Notes: generated by a model from the letters alone, not told the origin. Numbered from the stretch's first letter, positions 1-8,123 are shown. The stretch: DNA of 45,128 bases from an uncultured Prevotellaceae bacterium (GCA_902780025.1 CACZDV010000029.1:1-45128), one strand, 5' to 3'. Translations and numbers: made by a program.

Positions 1-61
1 CTGATAATCCCTCCATTTGTAAACCCTGAGATTGCAAACTTCAAAAATAGGGTCTAAGGAG

Positions 62-99
62 CGCCAAAAATCTATAATCACGCCAAAACGACGCCAAAA
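62..99. repeat. three CGCCAAAA direct repeats beside the tRNA terminator
   Basis: CGCCAAAA occurs at 62-69, 81-88 and 92-99, just beyond the terminator of the tRNA-Val/Leu unit. The purpose is unknown. Repeats like these next to a tRNA can be arm sites of an integrase, but no integrase is visible and the left edge of the window cuts the context. I see nothing else convincing in positions 1-102. Confidence 0.4.
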
Positions 100-102
100 C
101 AG

Positions 103-149
103 GAAAAGAAAAATCTCCAAGCTGTTGGTTTTCAACGACTTGGAGATTT
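103..149 (-). terminator. Rho-independent terminator after tRNA-Val(GAC)
   Basis: An 11-bp stem (111-121 with 139-149) has a 17-nt loop that itself holds a small GTTG/CAAC stem. On the minus strand it is followed by a T-rich run (103-115). It starts 7 nt after the 3' end of tRNA-Val and fits the end of the two-tRNA transcript. Confidence 0.85.
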
Positions 150-155
150 GTTTTG

Positions 156-229
156 TGTCGACACTTGGATTCGAACCAAGGACCCCCACCATGTCAAGGT
201 GATACTCTAACCAGCTGAGCTATGCCGAC
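156..229 (-). tRNA. tRNA-Val (anticodon GAC)
   Basis: The minus strand folds as a full cloverleaf: a 7-bp acceptor stem (GTCGGCA with TGTCGAC, one G-U), a D arm GCTC/GAGT with one G-U, an anticodon stem CACC/GGTG around the loop TTGACAT, and a T arm CTTGG/CCAAG with loop TTCGAAT. The discriminator is A and CCA is not encoded. It lies 11 nt behind tRNA-Leu and is probably co-transcribed with it. Confidence 0.95.
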
Positions 230-240
230 TTCGATGTTTG

Positions 241-322
241 TGCGCCTGACAGGACTCGAACCTGCACATCGTGAGATACCAGATCCTAAGTCTGGCGCGT
301 CTACCAATTCCGCCACAGGCGC
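241..322 (-). tRNA. tRNA-Leu (anticodon UAG)
   Basis: Class II tRNA on the minus strand: acceptor GCGCCTG/CAGGCGC, D arm with TTGGTAGA, anticodon stem CCAGA/TCTGG around loop CTTAGGA, a long variable arm (TATCTCACGATGT) and T arm GCAGG/CCTGT. The discriminator is A and CCA is not encoded. It is the first gene of a two-tRNA transcript driven by the promoter at 354-385. Confidence 0.95.
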
Positions 323-353
323 GTTTTGAGCCGCGTTTTGTCATTAGCAGGTG

Positions 354-385
354 CAAAGGTAATACTTTTTAGGGAAACCACCAAA
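354..385 (-). promoter_or_regulatory. Bacteroides-type promoter of the tRNA-Leu/Val unit
   Basis: On the minus strand TTTG (382-385), a 20-nt spacer and TACCTTTG (354-361) match the Bacteroidota sigma-ABfr consensus exactly. The predicted start lies about 30 nt before tRNA-Leu. The -33 box directly touches the stop codon of the S41 peptidase gene. Confidence 0.85.
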
Positions 386-1399
386 TTATTTGGATAAAAG
401 TTTTCGCGCCACCTCGATTATTGTGTCTTTTCCCCGTTGGAAGTCTATGTCGCGCATGGTGACATAGACATCTGGTGCCAGTCCGAATTCGGTAGGTTCG
501 CGGTTGGCGTCGTACATAGGCACCGCCGAGAAACGTACCACCCAGCCGTTAGGCAGGGACGAACTGAAGGGCATGCCAGAACCGCCACCAGTGACGTCGC
601 CGACAATCTTGACATTCGGCAGTGCCTTCATGTACATGGTGAACTCGTTGGCGGCCGAGAAGACGTGACGGTTGGTAAGCACACAGACAGGCTTCTGCCA
701 GCGCATTGAGGCAGCAGGGTCGAGGTAGCGTGGTTCCATTTCGGAGAAATCGCTGTGACCGGGACCGGTCTTGTGCTGTATATAGCCTACGAGTGTCCGT
801 TCGTTGGTGAAACGCGCTGCCAGTTTCTCGGCATTGGTGAGGTCGCCGCCACCATTACCCCGGATGTCGATGATGATACCCCTGCAGAGCATGAAGTGGT
901 TGAGAATCTCAGTGAGATTACCATTGCCAACGGCATTGGTGAACGACTCGTAGCGCATATAGCCGATGTTATCGTCGAGGATCTTATAGCGGATGCCTGC
1001 GGCAATCCTGTAGTCGGTGCCCAAGTAGATGCGCTCGAGCGAATCGCTGTAGTTGGTCTGCTGACCTTCGTACCAGCCCCAGTAGCGAGCCAGGTCGTGA
1101 GCCGCCGTGAGGTTGACGTGCCCATCATAGAGCTTTCCAAGCATGAGTCCCATGACCTCGAAGAGTTGCAGGCTGGACATATCGTTGTCGATATGCTTGA
1201 CATAGACGTCGTGAATCTGCTGCCAGCTCATGCCGAACTCCTGCTGTTTATAGTCGAGGAAGCAGTAGTGCTCGTCGATGATTTTCCAAAGAGCCTCAAA
1301 GTTGCCCATCGGGGTATTCGGGAACTCTTCCTCGTCGACGCAGGACGTGAGGCCGGCAAGGACGAACAGGCAGGAGCAGAGGATGACAAGCTTCTTCAT
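386..1399 (-). CDS. S41 family peptidase, lipoprotein
   Basis: 337 aa. Residues 1-20 form a lipoprotein signal peptide (LTSC lipobox, Cys20), so the protein is probably membrane-anchored on the periplasmic or surface side. The S41 (C-terminal processing/tricorn-core) fold is indicated by DGHVNL near residue 92, the strand [13 protein letters not shown] (175-187) and VFSAANEF (246-253), whose Ser248 is the likely nucleophile with Glu252 nearby. There is no obvious PDZ domain of usual length, as in tricorn-type members. Substrate unknown. It is the last gene of the parC-DUF3316-S41 chain; its start overlaps the DUF3316 stop by 4 nt (ATGA), which supports this start and translational coupling. 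The gene runs straight into the tRNA promoter, so no terminator of its own is seen. Confidence 0.88.
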   Translation of the reverse strand: MKKLVILCSCLFVLAGLTSCVDEEEFPNTPMGNFEALWKIIDEHYCFLDYKQQEFGMSWQQIHDVYVKHIDNDMSSLQLFEVMGLMLGKLYDGHVNLTAAHDLARYWGWYEGQQTNYSDSLERIYLGTDYRIAAGIRYKILDDNIGYMRYESFTNAVGNGNLTEILNHFMLCRGIIIDIRGNGGGDLTNAEKLAARFTNERTLVGYIQHKTGPGHSDFSEMEPRYLDPAASMRWQKPVCVLTNRHVFSAANEFTMYMKALPNVKIVGDVTGGGSGMPFSSSLPNGWVVRFSAVPMYDANREPTEFGLAPDVYVTMRDIDFQRGKDTIIEVARKLLSK

Positions 1400-2217
1400 G
1401 GGCGGTTGATGATGGTGAAATTGCGTACCACGCCAATCATCACACGATGGTGGTAGATATGTGACTTCAGGTTGTTGACCTTAGCCTGCTGGTAGTCGCC
1501 GAGATAGCTGAGGCGGAGCGTCGTTGAACGGCTGACGCCATAATCTATGGACAACATGTGTCGCAGGTTAGGGGTGGCGACGAAGGTGGTGGGTACGATG
1601 TTATGGTCGTAATTGCCCCGTGAAAAAATCTCATAGTACGACTGTCCGTAATTTGGACTGAACATGATGCCGACGAGCGGCAGTTCCAGTTCATAGCGCA
1701 ACCACCAGGGACGGACTTTGATGGGCAACTGGTAGGTGGCGACTCCCGACGGCATAATATTTAACGAAACACGTCCCTGTGCCGGGTTGTTGGAGTTGCT
1801 GGTGTTGTAGATGAAGCCGAGGTTCAGTGCAGCCATGGCACCAGCCTGAAGCGTCAGTCGCTGGAATTGCCATTGGCGATAACGACCGACGAACAGTGAG
1901 TAGTCGCCCTGCAGTTCGTTGACTGTCTTTGCCCTGTCTTCAGCTGATGTGGCGTTCAGTTGGTGTTGCAGCATCGTCGACCACTGACTGCCAGTCTGCT
2001 GTCGCTCAGTGGTGGTGAGCAGTGTCAGTCCCAGTCCGCTGAACTTCTCCTGCGACAGATAGGTGTCGAGGATGCCTGTATTGCCTATACCCAGTTGCCA
2101 ACTGCTGGTGACGCTGGTCTGGGCCAGCGCCCCTGCGGGGCTAACGAACAGTGAACAGTGAACAGTGAATAGTATCACTGCTGCTTTCCTTGCTATTTTT
2201 ATATATACTCTTTTCAC
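1396..2217 (-). CDS. DUF3316 family secreted protein
   Basis: 273 aa, start codon GTG overlapping the parC stop (GTGA). A basic N-terminus ([11 protein letters not shown]) is followed by a hydrophobic core and ALAQ, a plausible signal peptidase I site around residue 32. The mature part, with alternating polar/hydrophobic strands and many Tyr/Trp, looks like the Bacteroidales DUF3316 family and may be a small beta-barrel or outer-membrane-associated protein; function unknown. Odd point: the hydrophobic core LFTVHCSLF is encoded by a 7-nt tandem array (2146-2173). Family assignment is by eye from the YxxNxxH-like and C-terminal 'YxxxxxxxNN' pattern and from recall of the family, so moderate. 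Confidence 0.75.
   Translation of the reverse strand: MKRVYIKIARKAAVILFTVHCSLFVSPAGALAQTSVTSSWQLGIGNTGILDTYLSQEKFSGLGLTLLTTTERQQTGSQWSTMLQHQLNATSAEDRAKTVNELQGDYSLFVGRYRQWQFQRLTLQAGAMAALNLGFIYNTSNSNNPAQGRVSLNIMPSGVATYQLPIKVRPWWLRYELELPLVGIMFSPNYGQSYYEIFSRGNYDHNIVPTTFVATPNLRHMLSIDYGVSRSTTLRLSYLGDYQQAKVNNLKSHIYHHRVMIGVVRNFTIINRP
2146..2173. repeat. heptanucleotide array, 4 x GAACAGT
   Basis: Units GAACAGT (three times) and GAATAGT in direct tandem, 28 nt. It lies inside the signal-peptide codons of the DUF3316 gene. A gain or loss of one unit would shift the frame. Confidence 0.9.
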
Positions 2218-4958
2218 TCTTCTTTATTATCCAGGCCGAAGGCCGCAAACAGATTCGTTTGTCCAGTGATCTCATCGATAACCTGTTGCTCGGATTTCCC
2301 GGCGTCAGGATCGAGGTCGTCAGGGGATTCTGGGTCGTCAGAGTCCTCTGGGACTTCTGGGGGTTCTGGGAAGCGGGTGGGCTCCAGTTCGGTGATGCTC
2401 TCTATCTGGTAAGTCGTCAGTCGCTTGCCTTTGGCTTTGAAACCCTTGACGGTGATGAACTGCTCGACATCGATTTCCTCGCTACCGCGGAACTCATCAA
2501 CACCACCGTAGGTCACTTGGATACGTGGGTAGACCTGGTCGGTGAGCAGGATGAGTTTCGACAATGGGGTCTTCGCAAGCGAAGCGTCCCCTTGGGCCGA
2601 ACGTTCGCCTAAGAAGTTCTGTTTGCGTTTCGAGGCTTCCATCAGGAACCGCTTGACATAGGGATATCCCTGATTGTCTGCATCGTAGAGGACGGCGCTC
2701 CACACCTTGTCGGCCTCGAATTTCTCGATGCGCAGGATGTTTTCTTCGTAGTGGTTGTTGACATCGAAATTGGTGAGGTAGAAGTCGCCGTTCTTCAGGA
2801 TGACCAGTATCTGGTCCTCGTCGTAGAACTCGCCTAAGAGTACGCCGTGCTCGTCGTAGTTCAGACGGTTGACATCCGGGTCGTACCACACCTTGCGTCC
2901 ACCCAAGGTAGAGTGACCATGACTCTTCAGTCCGATGCGATGAACGGAGTTTCTTGTCAGCAGGTTTCCCTTCGAGGCACGACCCTTAATCATCACTTCG
3001 GAGAAGTCTTTGTCGATGAAGATTTTCTTCAGTTTCGGGTTCGGGTCGAGCGTCACCTTGATAATCTCTGCCTCTCCGTTGGGGTTGGCGGTGAAATACA
3101 TCACCTTCGAACCTGGTGTACCCTGTGTCAGGTCGTACTCCTTGTCGCGGGTCATCGAAGTGACGTTGAAGCGCTTGATGAAACAGGCTCCCTTCTTACC
3201 GTCGCGGTAGACCACATTATATATAGTACGTGAGTCGTTCTTCTTAAATACCTGCAGGTAGAGCACATTCTTGCCTACAAACAGTTTTTCGGCCACGCGT
3301 ACCACCTTGTACTTACCGTCGCGATAGAAGATGATGATATCGTCGATATCAGAGCAGTTGCATACGTACTCGTCCTTCTTCAGTCCCGTGCCGATAAAGC
3401 CGTCCGTGCGGTTAATATACAGTTTCTGGTTGGCTTCGGCCACCTTCGTGGCTTCGATGGTGTCGAAATTGCGTATCTCCGTCAGACGCGGGTGGTCTTT
3501 GCCGTATTTGTCTTTCAAGAACTGGAACCATGAAGCCGTCACCTCTGTGAGGTTCGCCAGGTCGCGGTCAATCTCCTCAATCTCGGCTTTGATGCGCGCC
3601 ATCAGTTCGTCGGCTTTGTCCTTGTTGAACTTCAGGATGCGTTGCATCTTGATTTCCAGGAGTTTCAGGATGTCGTCCTTTGTCACCTCGCGCACGAGGG
3701 TGGGATAGTAGGGCGTCAGCCGTTCATCGATATGTTCGCAGACGGCATCGACGTTCGGTGCCTGTTCGAACTTCTTGTCTTTATAGATGCGTTCCTCAAT
3801 AAAGATTTTCTCCAATGAGCAGAAGTGGAACTGTTCCAGGAGTTCACCCTTGCGGATTTCCAGTTCCTGACGGATGAGGTCTTTTGTGCGCTCCACAGAG
3901 TGGCGCAACACGTCGCTGACGGTAAGGAACTGTGGCTTCTGTTCGCTGATGACGCAGCAGTTAGGCGAGATGTTGATTTCGCAGTCGGTGAAAGCATAAA
4001 GGGCATCGAGCGTCTTGTCCGATGAGACACCAGGTGCCAAGTGAACCAAGATTTCCACCTCGGCACTGGTCAGGTCGTCCACGCGCTTTGCTTTGATTTT
4101 TCCCTTCTCAATAGCCTTGGTGATGCTCTCGCAGAGCGTCGTCACAGTCTTTGTGTAGGGCAGTTCACGGATAACCAGCGTCTTCTGGTCCAGTTTTTCT
4201 ATCTTGGCCCGTACCTTCAGCACACCACCGCGCTGTCCATCGTTGTATTTCGAGACATCGATGCTTCCGCCCGTCTGGAAGTCGGGGAACAACTGGAACT
4301 CCTCGCCATGCAGGTACTGGATGGCGGCGTCACAAATCTCGTTGAAGTTATGAGGCAGGATTTTTGAGCTAAGACCTACGGCGATACCCTCGGCACCCTG
4401 TGCCAATAACAATGGGAATTTTACGGGTAGCGTGATGGGCTCCTTGTGGCGGCCGTCGTAGCTGAGCTGCCAGTCGGTAGTTTTGGGATTGAAGACCGTG
4501 TCCAAGGCAAACTTCGACAGTCGGGCCTCGATGTATCGCGGGGCAGCGGCACGGTCACCCGTCAGGATGTTTCCCCAGTTTCCCTGTGTGTCGACCAGCA
4601 GGTCTTTCTGTCCCAACTGCACCAGTGCATCACCGATAGAGGCATCGCCGTGGGGGTGGAATTGCATGGTGTGGCCCACGATATTGGCCACCTTATTGTA
4701 TCGGCCGTCATCCATGCGCTTCATGGAGTGCATGATGCGGCGCTGCACAGGTTTAAAGCCATCTTCGATGTTAGGTACGGCACGTTCGAGAATGACATAG
4801 GAGGCATAGTCGAGGAACCAATTCTGGTACATCCCCGACAAATGATGTACCGCAGCAGCATCGAAGCGGTTGACGGGTTGGTAGTCAGAATGAGCTTCCG
4901 AGCCGTCCGGATTATCAGGAAAGTCCGGGGTATCTGGAGTCTTTATTTCGTCGTCCAT
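2214..4958 (-). CDS. parC: DNA topoisomerase IV subunit A
   Basis: 914 aa; relaxes and decatenates DNA together with ParE (not in this window). The breakage-reunion domain contains [12 protein letters not shown] (69-80), [14 protein letters not shown] (101-114) and [14 protein letters not shown], where Tyr142 is the DNA-linking residue. A coiled region (about 430-520) and a C-terminal beta-pinwheel-like part follow. The chain ends in a Pro/Asp/Glu-rich tail. I chose ATG 4958 because the open frame upstream would run through a terminator and tRNA-Val. A -7 element TAATTTTG lies at 4985-4992. The stop overlaps the GTG of the DUF3316 gene. The position equivalent to the E. coli ParC Ser80 quinolone site is Ala106 by my eye alignment. 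Both ends carry 9-nt periodic coding repeats (PDx and PEx). Confidence 0.96.
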   Translation of the reverse strand: MDDEIKTPDTPDFPDNPDGSEAHSDYQPVNRFDAAAVHHLSGMYQNWFLDYASYVILERAVPNIEDGFKPVQRRIMHSMKRMDDGRYNKVANIVGHTMQFHPHGDASIGDALVQLGQKDLLVDTQGNWGNILTGDRAAAPRYIEARLSKFALDTVFNPKTTDWQLSYDGRHKEPITLPVKFPLLLAQGAEGIAVGLSSKILPHNFNEICDAAIQYLHGEEFQLFPDFQTGGSIDVSKYNDGQRGGVLKVRAKIEKLDQKTLVIRELPYTKTVTTLCESITKAIEKGKIKAKRVDDLTSAEVEILVHLAPGVSSDKTLDALYAFTDCEINISPNCCVISEQKPQFLTVSDVLRHSVERTKDLIRQELEIRKGELLEQFHFCSLEKIFIEERIYKDKKFEQAPNVDAVCEHIDERLTPYYPTLVREVTKDDILKLLEIKMQRILKFNKDKADELMARIKAEIEEIDRDLANLTEVTASWFQFLKDKYGKDHPRLTEIRNFDTIEATKVAEANQKLYINRTDGFIGTGLKKDEYVCNCSDIDDIIIFYRDGKYKVVRVAEKLFVGKNVLYLQVFKKNDSRTIYNVVYRDGKKGACFIKRFNVTSMTRDKEYDLTQGTPGSKVMYFTANPNGEAEIIKVTLDPNPKLKKIFIDKDFSEVMIKGRASKGNLLTRNSVHRIGLKSHGHSTLGGRKVWYDPDVNRLNYDEHGVLLGEFYDEDQILVILKNGDFYLTNFDVNNHYEENILRIEKFEADKVWSAVLYDADNQGYPYVKRFLMEASKRKQNFLGERSAQGDASLAKTPLSKLILLTDQVYPRIQVTYGGVDEFRGSEEIDVEQFITVKGFKAKGKRLTTYQIESITELEPTRFPEPPEVPEDSDDPESPDDLDPDAGKSEQQVIDEITGQTNLFAAFGLDNKEE

Positions 4959-4984
4959 ATCTTGTTTTAAGTTATTACGAGAGG

Positions 4985-4992
4985 CAAAATTA
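4985..4992 (-). promoter_or_regulatory. -7 element of parC
   Basis: TAATTTTG on the minus strand matches TANNTTTG, 26 nt before the parC start. No TTTG was found at the proper spacing, so only half the promoter is seen. Confidence 0.5.
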
Positions 4993-5035
4993 CGAAAAAA
5001 AGTTGAAAAGAGCTGAAAACATACATTATTTAACG

Positions 5036-5067
5036 AAAAAAAGCAAGTCACAGATATTGTGACTTGC
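5036..5067 (-). terminator. Rho-independent terminator after tRNA-Val(CAC)
   Basis: A perfect 10-bp stem GCAAGTCACA/TGTGACTTGC (5043-5052 with 5058-5067), a 5-nt loop and, on the minus strand, seven T (5036-5042). It starts 5 nt after the tRNA 3' end. Confidence 0.93.
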
Positions 5068-5072
5068 CTTCG

Positions 5073-5147
5073 TAGGGACACCCGGGCTCGAACCGGGGAC
5101 CTCTGCAATGTGACTGCAGCGCTCTAAACCAACTGGGCTATGCCCCT
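5073..5147 (-). tRNA. tRNA-Val (anticodon CAC)
   Basis: Minus-strand cloverleaf: acceptor AGGGGCA/TGTCCCT, anticodon stem CTGCA/TGCAG with loop GTCACAT (anticodon CAC), T arm CCCGG/CCGGG with loop TTCGAGC, discriminator A, no encoded CCA. The D stem GCCC/GAGC has one C-A mismatch at the third pair, and position 32 is G. Valine is assigned from the anticodon only. Confidence 0.85.
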
Positions 5148-5168
5148 GTCATTTGTTGTTAGCGGGTA

Positions 5169-5176
5169 CAAAGGTA
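5169..5176 (-). promoter_or_regulatory. -7 element of tRNA-Val(CAC)
   Basis: TACCTTTG on the minus strand, 21 nt before the tRNA. At the 20-nt spacing the -33 position (5197-5200) reads TTTT rather than TTTG and falls inside the heptanucleotide array 5187-5214. Confidence 0.65.
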
Positions 5177-5186
5177 GTATTAATAA

Positions 5187-5214
5187 TTGAAAATTGAAAA
5201 TTGAAAATTGAAAA
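5187..5214. repeat. heptanucleotide array, 4 x TTGAAAA
   Basis: Four perfect copies of TTGAAAA in direct tandem. The array covers the -33 region of the tRNA-Val(CAC) promoter, so copy number would change the sequence or spacing seen by RNA polymerase. Confidence 0.9.
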
Positions 5215-5242
5215 TTATTTGCTGCTTATACATTTTTAACGT

Positions 5243-5279
5243 TTAACGGCCGCTGCAGGAACCCTGCGGCGGCCGTTAA
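5243..5279. terminator. strong GC-rich hairpin, probable terminator of the 5301-5660 gene
   Basis: An almost perfect 17-bp inverted repeat (one T-G pair) with the 3-nt loop AAC: TTAACGGCCGC...GCGGCCGTTAA. It begins 21 nt after the stop of the minus-strand gene. The flanks are not clearly U-rich on either strand, so terminator function is likely but not certain. Confidence 0.6.
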
Positions 5280-5300
5280 CAAATCTCATTACCTTTCTGT

Positions 5301-5660
5301 TTACCTGCGGAAGCGATTCTGTAGCGTGGCTCTCAACAGTTTCATGTAGGTCTCATACTGCTTGTCGTTCAGCACGTTGCGCATATTACGCACATCCTTG
5401 TCAATCGCTTTGCGGACGAGAGCGGGACGCTCGAATCTCCTTGCTGTAGCCGCTGATGTCAGTTCTTCGTTCATGTTGTCGCTGATGATCTTTACGGCTT
5501 CCATCTGGTCGAAGTCCAGATCCAGCGTCACAGCCAGTCTGCGTAAGTCAAACGTGATGCTGTGGTTCTCAACGTTCTTCACTGCTGTTGTGTTCTGTGT
5601 CTTGGCATAGCCAAGTGTGATGGCCATTGCGGCTACTACTGTTAAAATAATCTTTTTCAT
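5301..5660 (-). CDS. small secreted helical protein, function unknown
   Basis: 119 aa. ATG at 5660 is chosen because it begins a clean signal peptide (MKKIILTVVAAMAITLGYA, cleavage near residue 19-20). Extending the frame upstream would cover a repeated leader and the glyS promoter. The mature part is a charged, probably all-helical domain with LDLDFDQMEAVKII and LNDKQYETYMKLL near residues 100-112. This resembles the periplasmic Spy/CpxP-like or 'sensor of contact' proteins of Bacteroidota in pattern only; I cannot name a family. It is divergent from glyS. Its leader has three copies of CAGGATAACAAA (minus strand, 5677-5720). Confidence 0.8.
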   Translation of the reverse strand: MKKIILTVVAAMAITLGYAKTQNTTAVKNVENHSITFDLRRLAVTLDLDFDQMEAVKIISDNMNEELTSAATARRFERPALVRKAIDKDVRNMRNVLNDKQYETYMKLLRATLQNRFRR

Positions 5661-5676
5661 AATGTTGTTGTTTTTA

Positions 5677-5720
5677 TTTGTTATCCTGTTGTTTGTTATC
5701 CTGATAGGTTTGTTATCCTG
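5677..5720. repeat. three copies of TTTGTTATCCTG in a 5' leader
   Basis: Perfect copies at 5677-5688, 5692-5703 and 5709-5720, that is, 15 and 17 nt apart. On the minus strand they read CAGGATAACAAA and lie 17-60 nt upstream of the start of the small secreted protein. They could be operator or RNA-level sites. Confidence 0.8.
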
Positions 5721-5774
5721 TTTCTGTTCTTTTGACGCACCAATCTTAGAAAGGTTTAAAAACGACCTCACTTT

Positions 5775-5806
5775 TTTGCACATTTCAATTTTATTCCGTA
5801 CCTTTG
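5775..5806 (+). promoter_or_regulatory. Bacteroides-type promoter of glyS
   Basis: TTTG (5775-5778), 20-nt spacer, TACCTTTG (5799-5806); exact consensus. The predicted start site lies about 20-25 nt before the glyS ATG. Confidence 0.88.
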
Positions 5807-5833
5807 CACCCAAATTTCGAAATTTACAGAATT

Positions 5834-7344
5834 ATGGCACAAGAAGATGTATTTAAGAAAATCGTGAGCCACTGCAAGGAGTACGGCTTTGTATTTCCCT
5901 CCAGTGAGATCTACGATGGTTTAGGCGCCGTCTACGACTACGGTCAGAACGGCGTGGAGTTGAAGAATAACATTAAGCAGTACTGGTGGAAAGCCATGAC
6001 GATGCTGCACGAGAATATTGTGGGTATCGACTCGGCCATCTTCATGCACCCGACGATATGGAAGGCCTCTGGCCATGTCGACGCTTTCAATGACCCCCTC
6101 ATTGACAACCGCGACTCGAAGAAGCGTTATCGTGCCGATGTCCTCATTGAGGATCAGATTGCCAAGTACGACGAGAAAATCCAGAAGGAAGTCGAGAAGG
6201 CCCGCAAGCGTTTCGGTGATAGCTTCGATGAGGCTAAATATATGGAAACGAGTGAGCGCGTGAAGGAAACCAAGGAGAAGCGCGATGCCCTCCATGCCCG
6301 CTATGCTGCCGCTATGCAGGGTCCCGATTTGGACGAGCTGAAGCAGATTATCCTCGACGAGGAGATTGTCTGCCCCATCAGTGGCACCCGCAACTGGACG
6401 GATGTCCGCCAGTTCAACCTGATGTTCGCCACTGAGATGGGCGCCTCTGCCGACGGTTCGATGAAGGTATATCTGCGTCCTGAGACTGCTCAGGGTATCT
6501 TTGTGAACTATCTGAACGTCCAGAAGACTGGTCGCATGAAGATACCTTTCGGTATTGCCCAGATTGGTAAGGCTTTTCGTAACGAGATTGTGGCCCGCCA
6601 GTTCATCTTCCGCATGAGGGAGTTCGAGCAGATGGAGATGCAGTTCTTCGTACAGCCCGGCACAGAGCTGGAGTGGTTCCCCAACAGGCTTTAGGCTTTG
6701 GCGCCGAGAACTATCGTTTCCACGACCACGACAAACTGGCTCACTACGCCAATGCTGCTACCGACATCGAGTTCAAGATGCCGTTCGGCTTCAAGGAGGT
6801 GGAGGGTATCCACTCGCGTACCAACTTTGACCTCAGCCAGCATGAGAAGTTCAGCGGCAAGAGCATCAAGTACTTCGACCCGCAGACCAACGAGAGCTAT
6901 ACGCCGTACGTCATCGAGACCTCTATTGGTGTCGACCGTATGTTCCTCTCTATCATGTGTCACGCCTTCGAGGAGGAGAAGTTGGAGAATGGTGAAACCC
7001 GCGTTGTGCTGAAACTGCCTGCAGCCCTGGCTCCTGTGAAGTGCGCTGTGATGCCACTCGTCAAGAAAGACGGTCTGCCTGAGAAAGCCCGTGAGATTAT
7101 CGACAGCCTGAAGTTCCACTTCAACTGCCAGTACGACGAGAAGGACTCCATCGGCAAGCGCTATCGCCGTCAGGACGCCATCGGTACACCGTACTGCGTC
7201 ACCGTCGACCACGACACCCTGAACGACGGTTGTGTCACCCTGCGTTTCCGTGATACGATGGAGCAGGAGCGTGTGGCTATCAGTGAATTGAATAATATCA
7301 TCGAGGACAAGGTTAGTATCGCTTCGCTTCTGAAGAAGCTCTAA
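5834..7344 (+). pseudogene. glyS: glycyl-tRNA synthetase (alpha2 type), frameshifted in this sequence
   Basis: Class II synthetase that charges tRNA-Gly. The first frame (5834-6694) starts [14 protein letters not shown] and has motif 2 ([10 protein letters not shown]) and [11 protein letters not shown]; it ends at TAG 6692-6694. The second frame continues from about 6680 with [17 protein letters not shown], motif 3 (SIGVDRMFLS) and the anticodon-binding C-terminus, ending at 7344. The split lies between ELEWF and ALGFGAEN. In the family I expect about 12 residues there (a W-K-x-x-R-x-x-W-H segment); only 8 nt remain, so about 28 nt seem lost, not a multiple of three. Either this is a real mutation, with another GlyRS elsewhere, or an assembly error; an essential gene favours an error or very recent event. 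The start is supported by the promoter at 5775-5806. The FKBP gene follows 60 nt downstream. Confidence 0.9.
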
Positions 7345-7368
7345 GTGATTTGCGGCCTGCGGCCTAGA

Positions 7369-7403
7369 GAATAGAGAACAGTGAATAGTGAATAGAGAAA
7401 AGT
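7369..7403. repeat. heptanucleotide array, 5 units of the GAATAGT type
   Basis: Units GAATAGA, GAACAGT, GAATAGT, GAATAGA, GAAAAGT end 1 nt before the FKBP start codon. The first 24 nt are exactly complementary to the array at 7461-7488, so the FKBP mRNA leader can pair with its own codons. Confidence 0.9.
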
Positions 7404-7404
7404 T

Positions 7405-8073
7405 ATGATGACGGAGAAATTCAAGATAATTGGAATGAGACGGAGAATGGTGACTATAGTACTGTTCACTATTCACTGTTCTCTATTCATTAGCGGCGTA
7501 GTCGCGCTGACGTCCTGTTCCGAGTCTGATGACACGGAGACCACAGAGTATGCCAACTGGAAAGCGCGTAACGAGGCTTTTTTCCTGACGCTGGAAGACT
7601 CGCTGAACCGTGGCGGAGGTGCCTGGCGAAAGATAAAGACCTACACCAAAGATCCCGCAACGGCAGGTGTGAATACCGACTATATCTATGTAAAGGTATT
7701 GGAAGCAGGTGACGGTACGACATCGCCCCTCTACAGCGACTCCGTCCGTATCAGCTATCGTGGTCGCCTGATTCCGTCGGTAACTTATCCACAGGGCTAT
7801 GTCTTCGACCAGACCTATATCGGTACCTATCATATTAAGACAACCGGTGTGGCAGATGTTCAGGCCAGCAATAATGTTGATGGCTTTAGCACTGCCCTGC
7901 AGTATATGCACAAGGGTGACCGCTGGTTAGTCTATATTCCTTATAATTTAGGCTATGGCGTTACGGAGAAGAGCGGTATTCCCGCCTATTCCACACTCAT
8001 CTTTGATTTGGTATTGATAGATTACGTCACTGGTTCAGAATCGTTACAACCGTGGACCAGTCGCCGATACTAA
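7405..8073 (+). CDS. FKBP-type peptidyl-prolyl isomerase, lipoprotein
   Basis: 222 aa. A basic start (MRRR at 11-14), hydrophobic core and LTSC lipobox (Cys38) make it a lipoprotein. The FKBP domain covers about residues 105-210: YSDSVRISYRGRLI, GYVFDQTY, VDGFSTALQYMHKGDRWLVYIPYNLGYG split over 155-187, and YSTLIFDLVLIDY. It should catalyse prolyl cis-trans isomerisation during folding of exported proteins. Pairing with glyS upstream is usual in Bacteroidales. The hydrophobic core LFTIHCSLF is encoded by a 7-nt tandem array (7461-7488). A matching inverted array precedes ATG 7405, so the start codon lies in the loop of a potential 24-bp mRNA hairpin. An alternative ATG at 7435 would give a shorter signal peptide and also lies in that loop. 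Confidence 0.92.
   Translation: MMTEKFKIIGMRRRMVTIVLFTIHCSLFISGVVALTSCSESDDTETTEYANWKARNEAFFLTLEDSLNRGGGAWRKIKTYTKDPATAGVNTDYIYVKVLEAGDGTTSPLYSDSVRISYRGRLIPSVTYPQGYVFDQTYIGTYHIKTTGVADVQASNNVDGFSTALQYMHKGDRWLVYIPYNLGYGVTEKSGIPAYSTLIFDLVLIDYVTGSESLQPWTSRRY
7461..7488. repeat. heptanucleotide array, 4 units of ACTGTTC type
   Basis: Units ACTGTTC, ACTATTC, ACTGTTC, TCTATTC inside the FKBP signal-peptide codons. It is the inverted partner of the array at 7369-7396. Confidence 0.9.
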
Positions 8074-8116
8074 AGAAATCAGCCGCGAATCTTCAGGGAT
8101 CGCGGCTGATTTCTTT
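8072..8116 (+). terminator. Rho-independent terminator after the FKBP gene
   Basis: Perfect 17-bp stem (8072-8088 with 8100-8116) and an 11-nt loop. The A-rich left end and TTTCTTT right end let it work in both directions. The stem includes the last two bases of the FKBP stop codon. Confidence 0.88.
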
Positions 8117-8123
8117 ATGGAAA

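Noticed and set aside
15-102. Minus-strand open stretch reading FWRSLDPIFEVCN at the left edge
   Set aside because: Too short and without start, stop or homology in view; cannot be told from chance.
4959-5108. Extension of the parC reading frame by 50 codons
   Set aside because: It would run through a strong terminator and into tRNA-Val(CAC); ParC homology starts after ATG 4958.
5661-5813. N-terminal extension of the small secreted protein
   Set aside because: It covers the triple leader repeat and the glyS promoter; the internal ATG gives a perfect signal peptide.
6691-7476. Long open frame antisense to glyS and the FKBP gene
   Set aside because: It is the mirror of conserved coding sequence; its apparent hydrophobic start is only the translated heptamer array.
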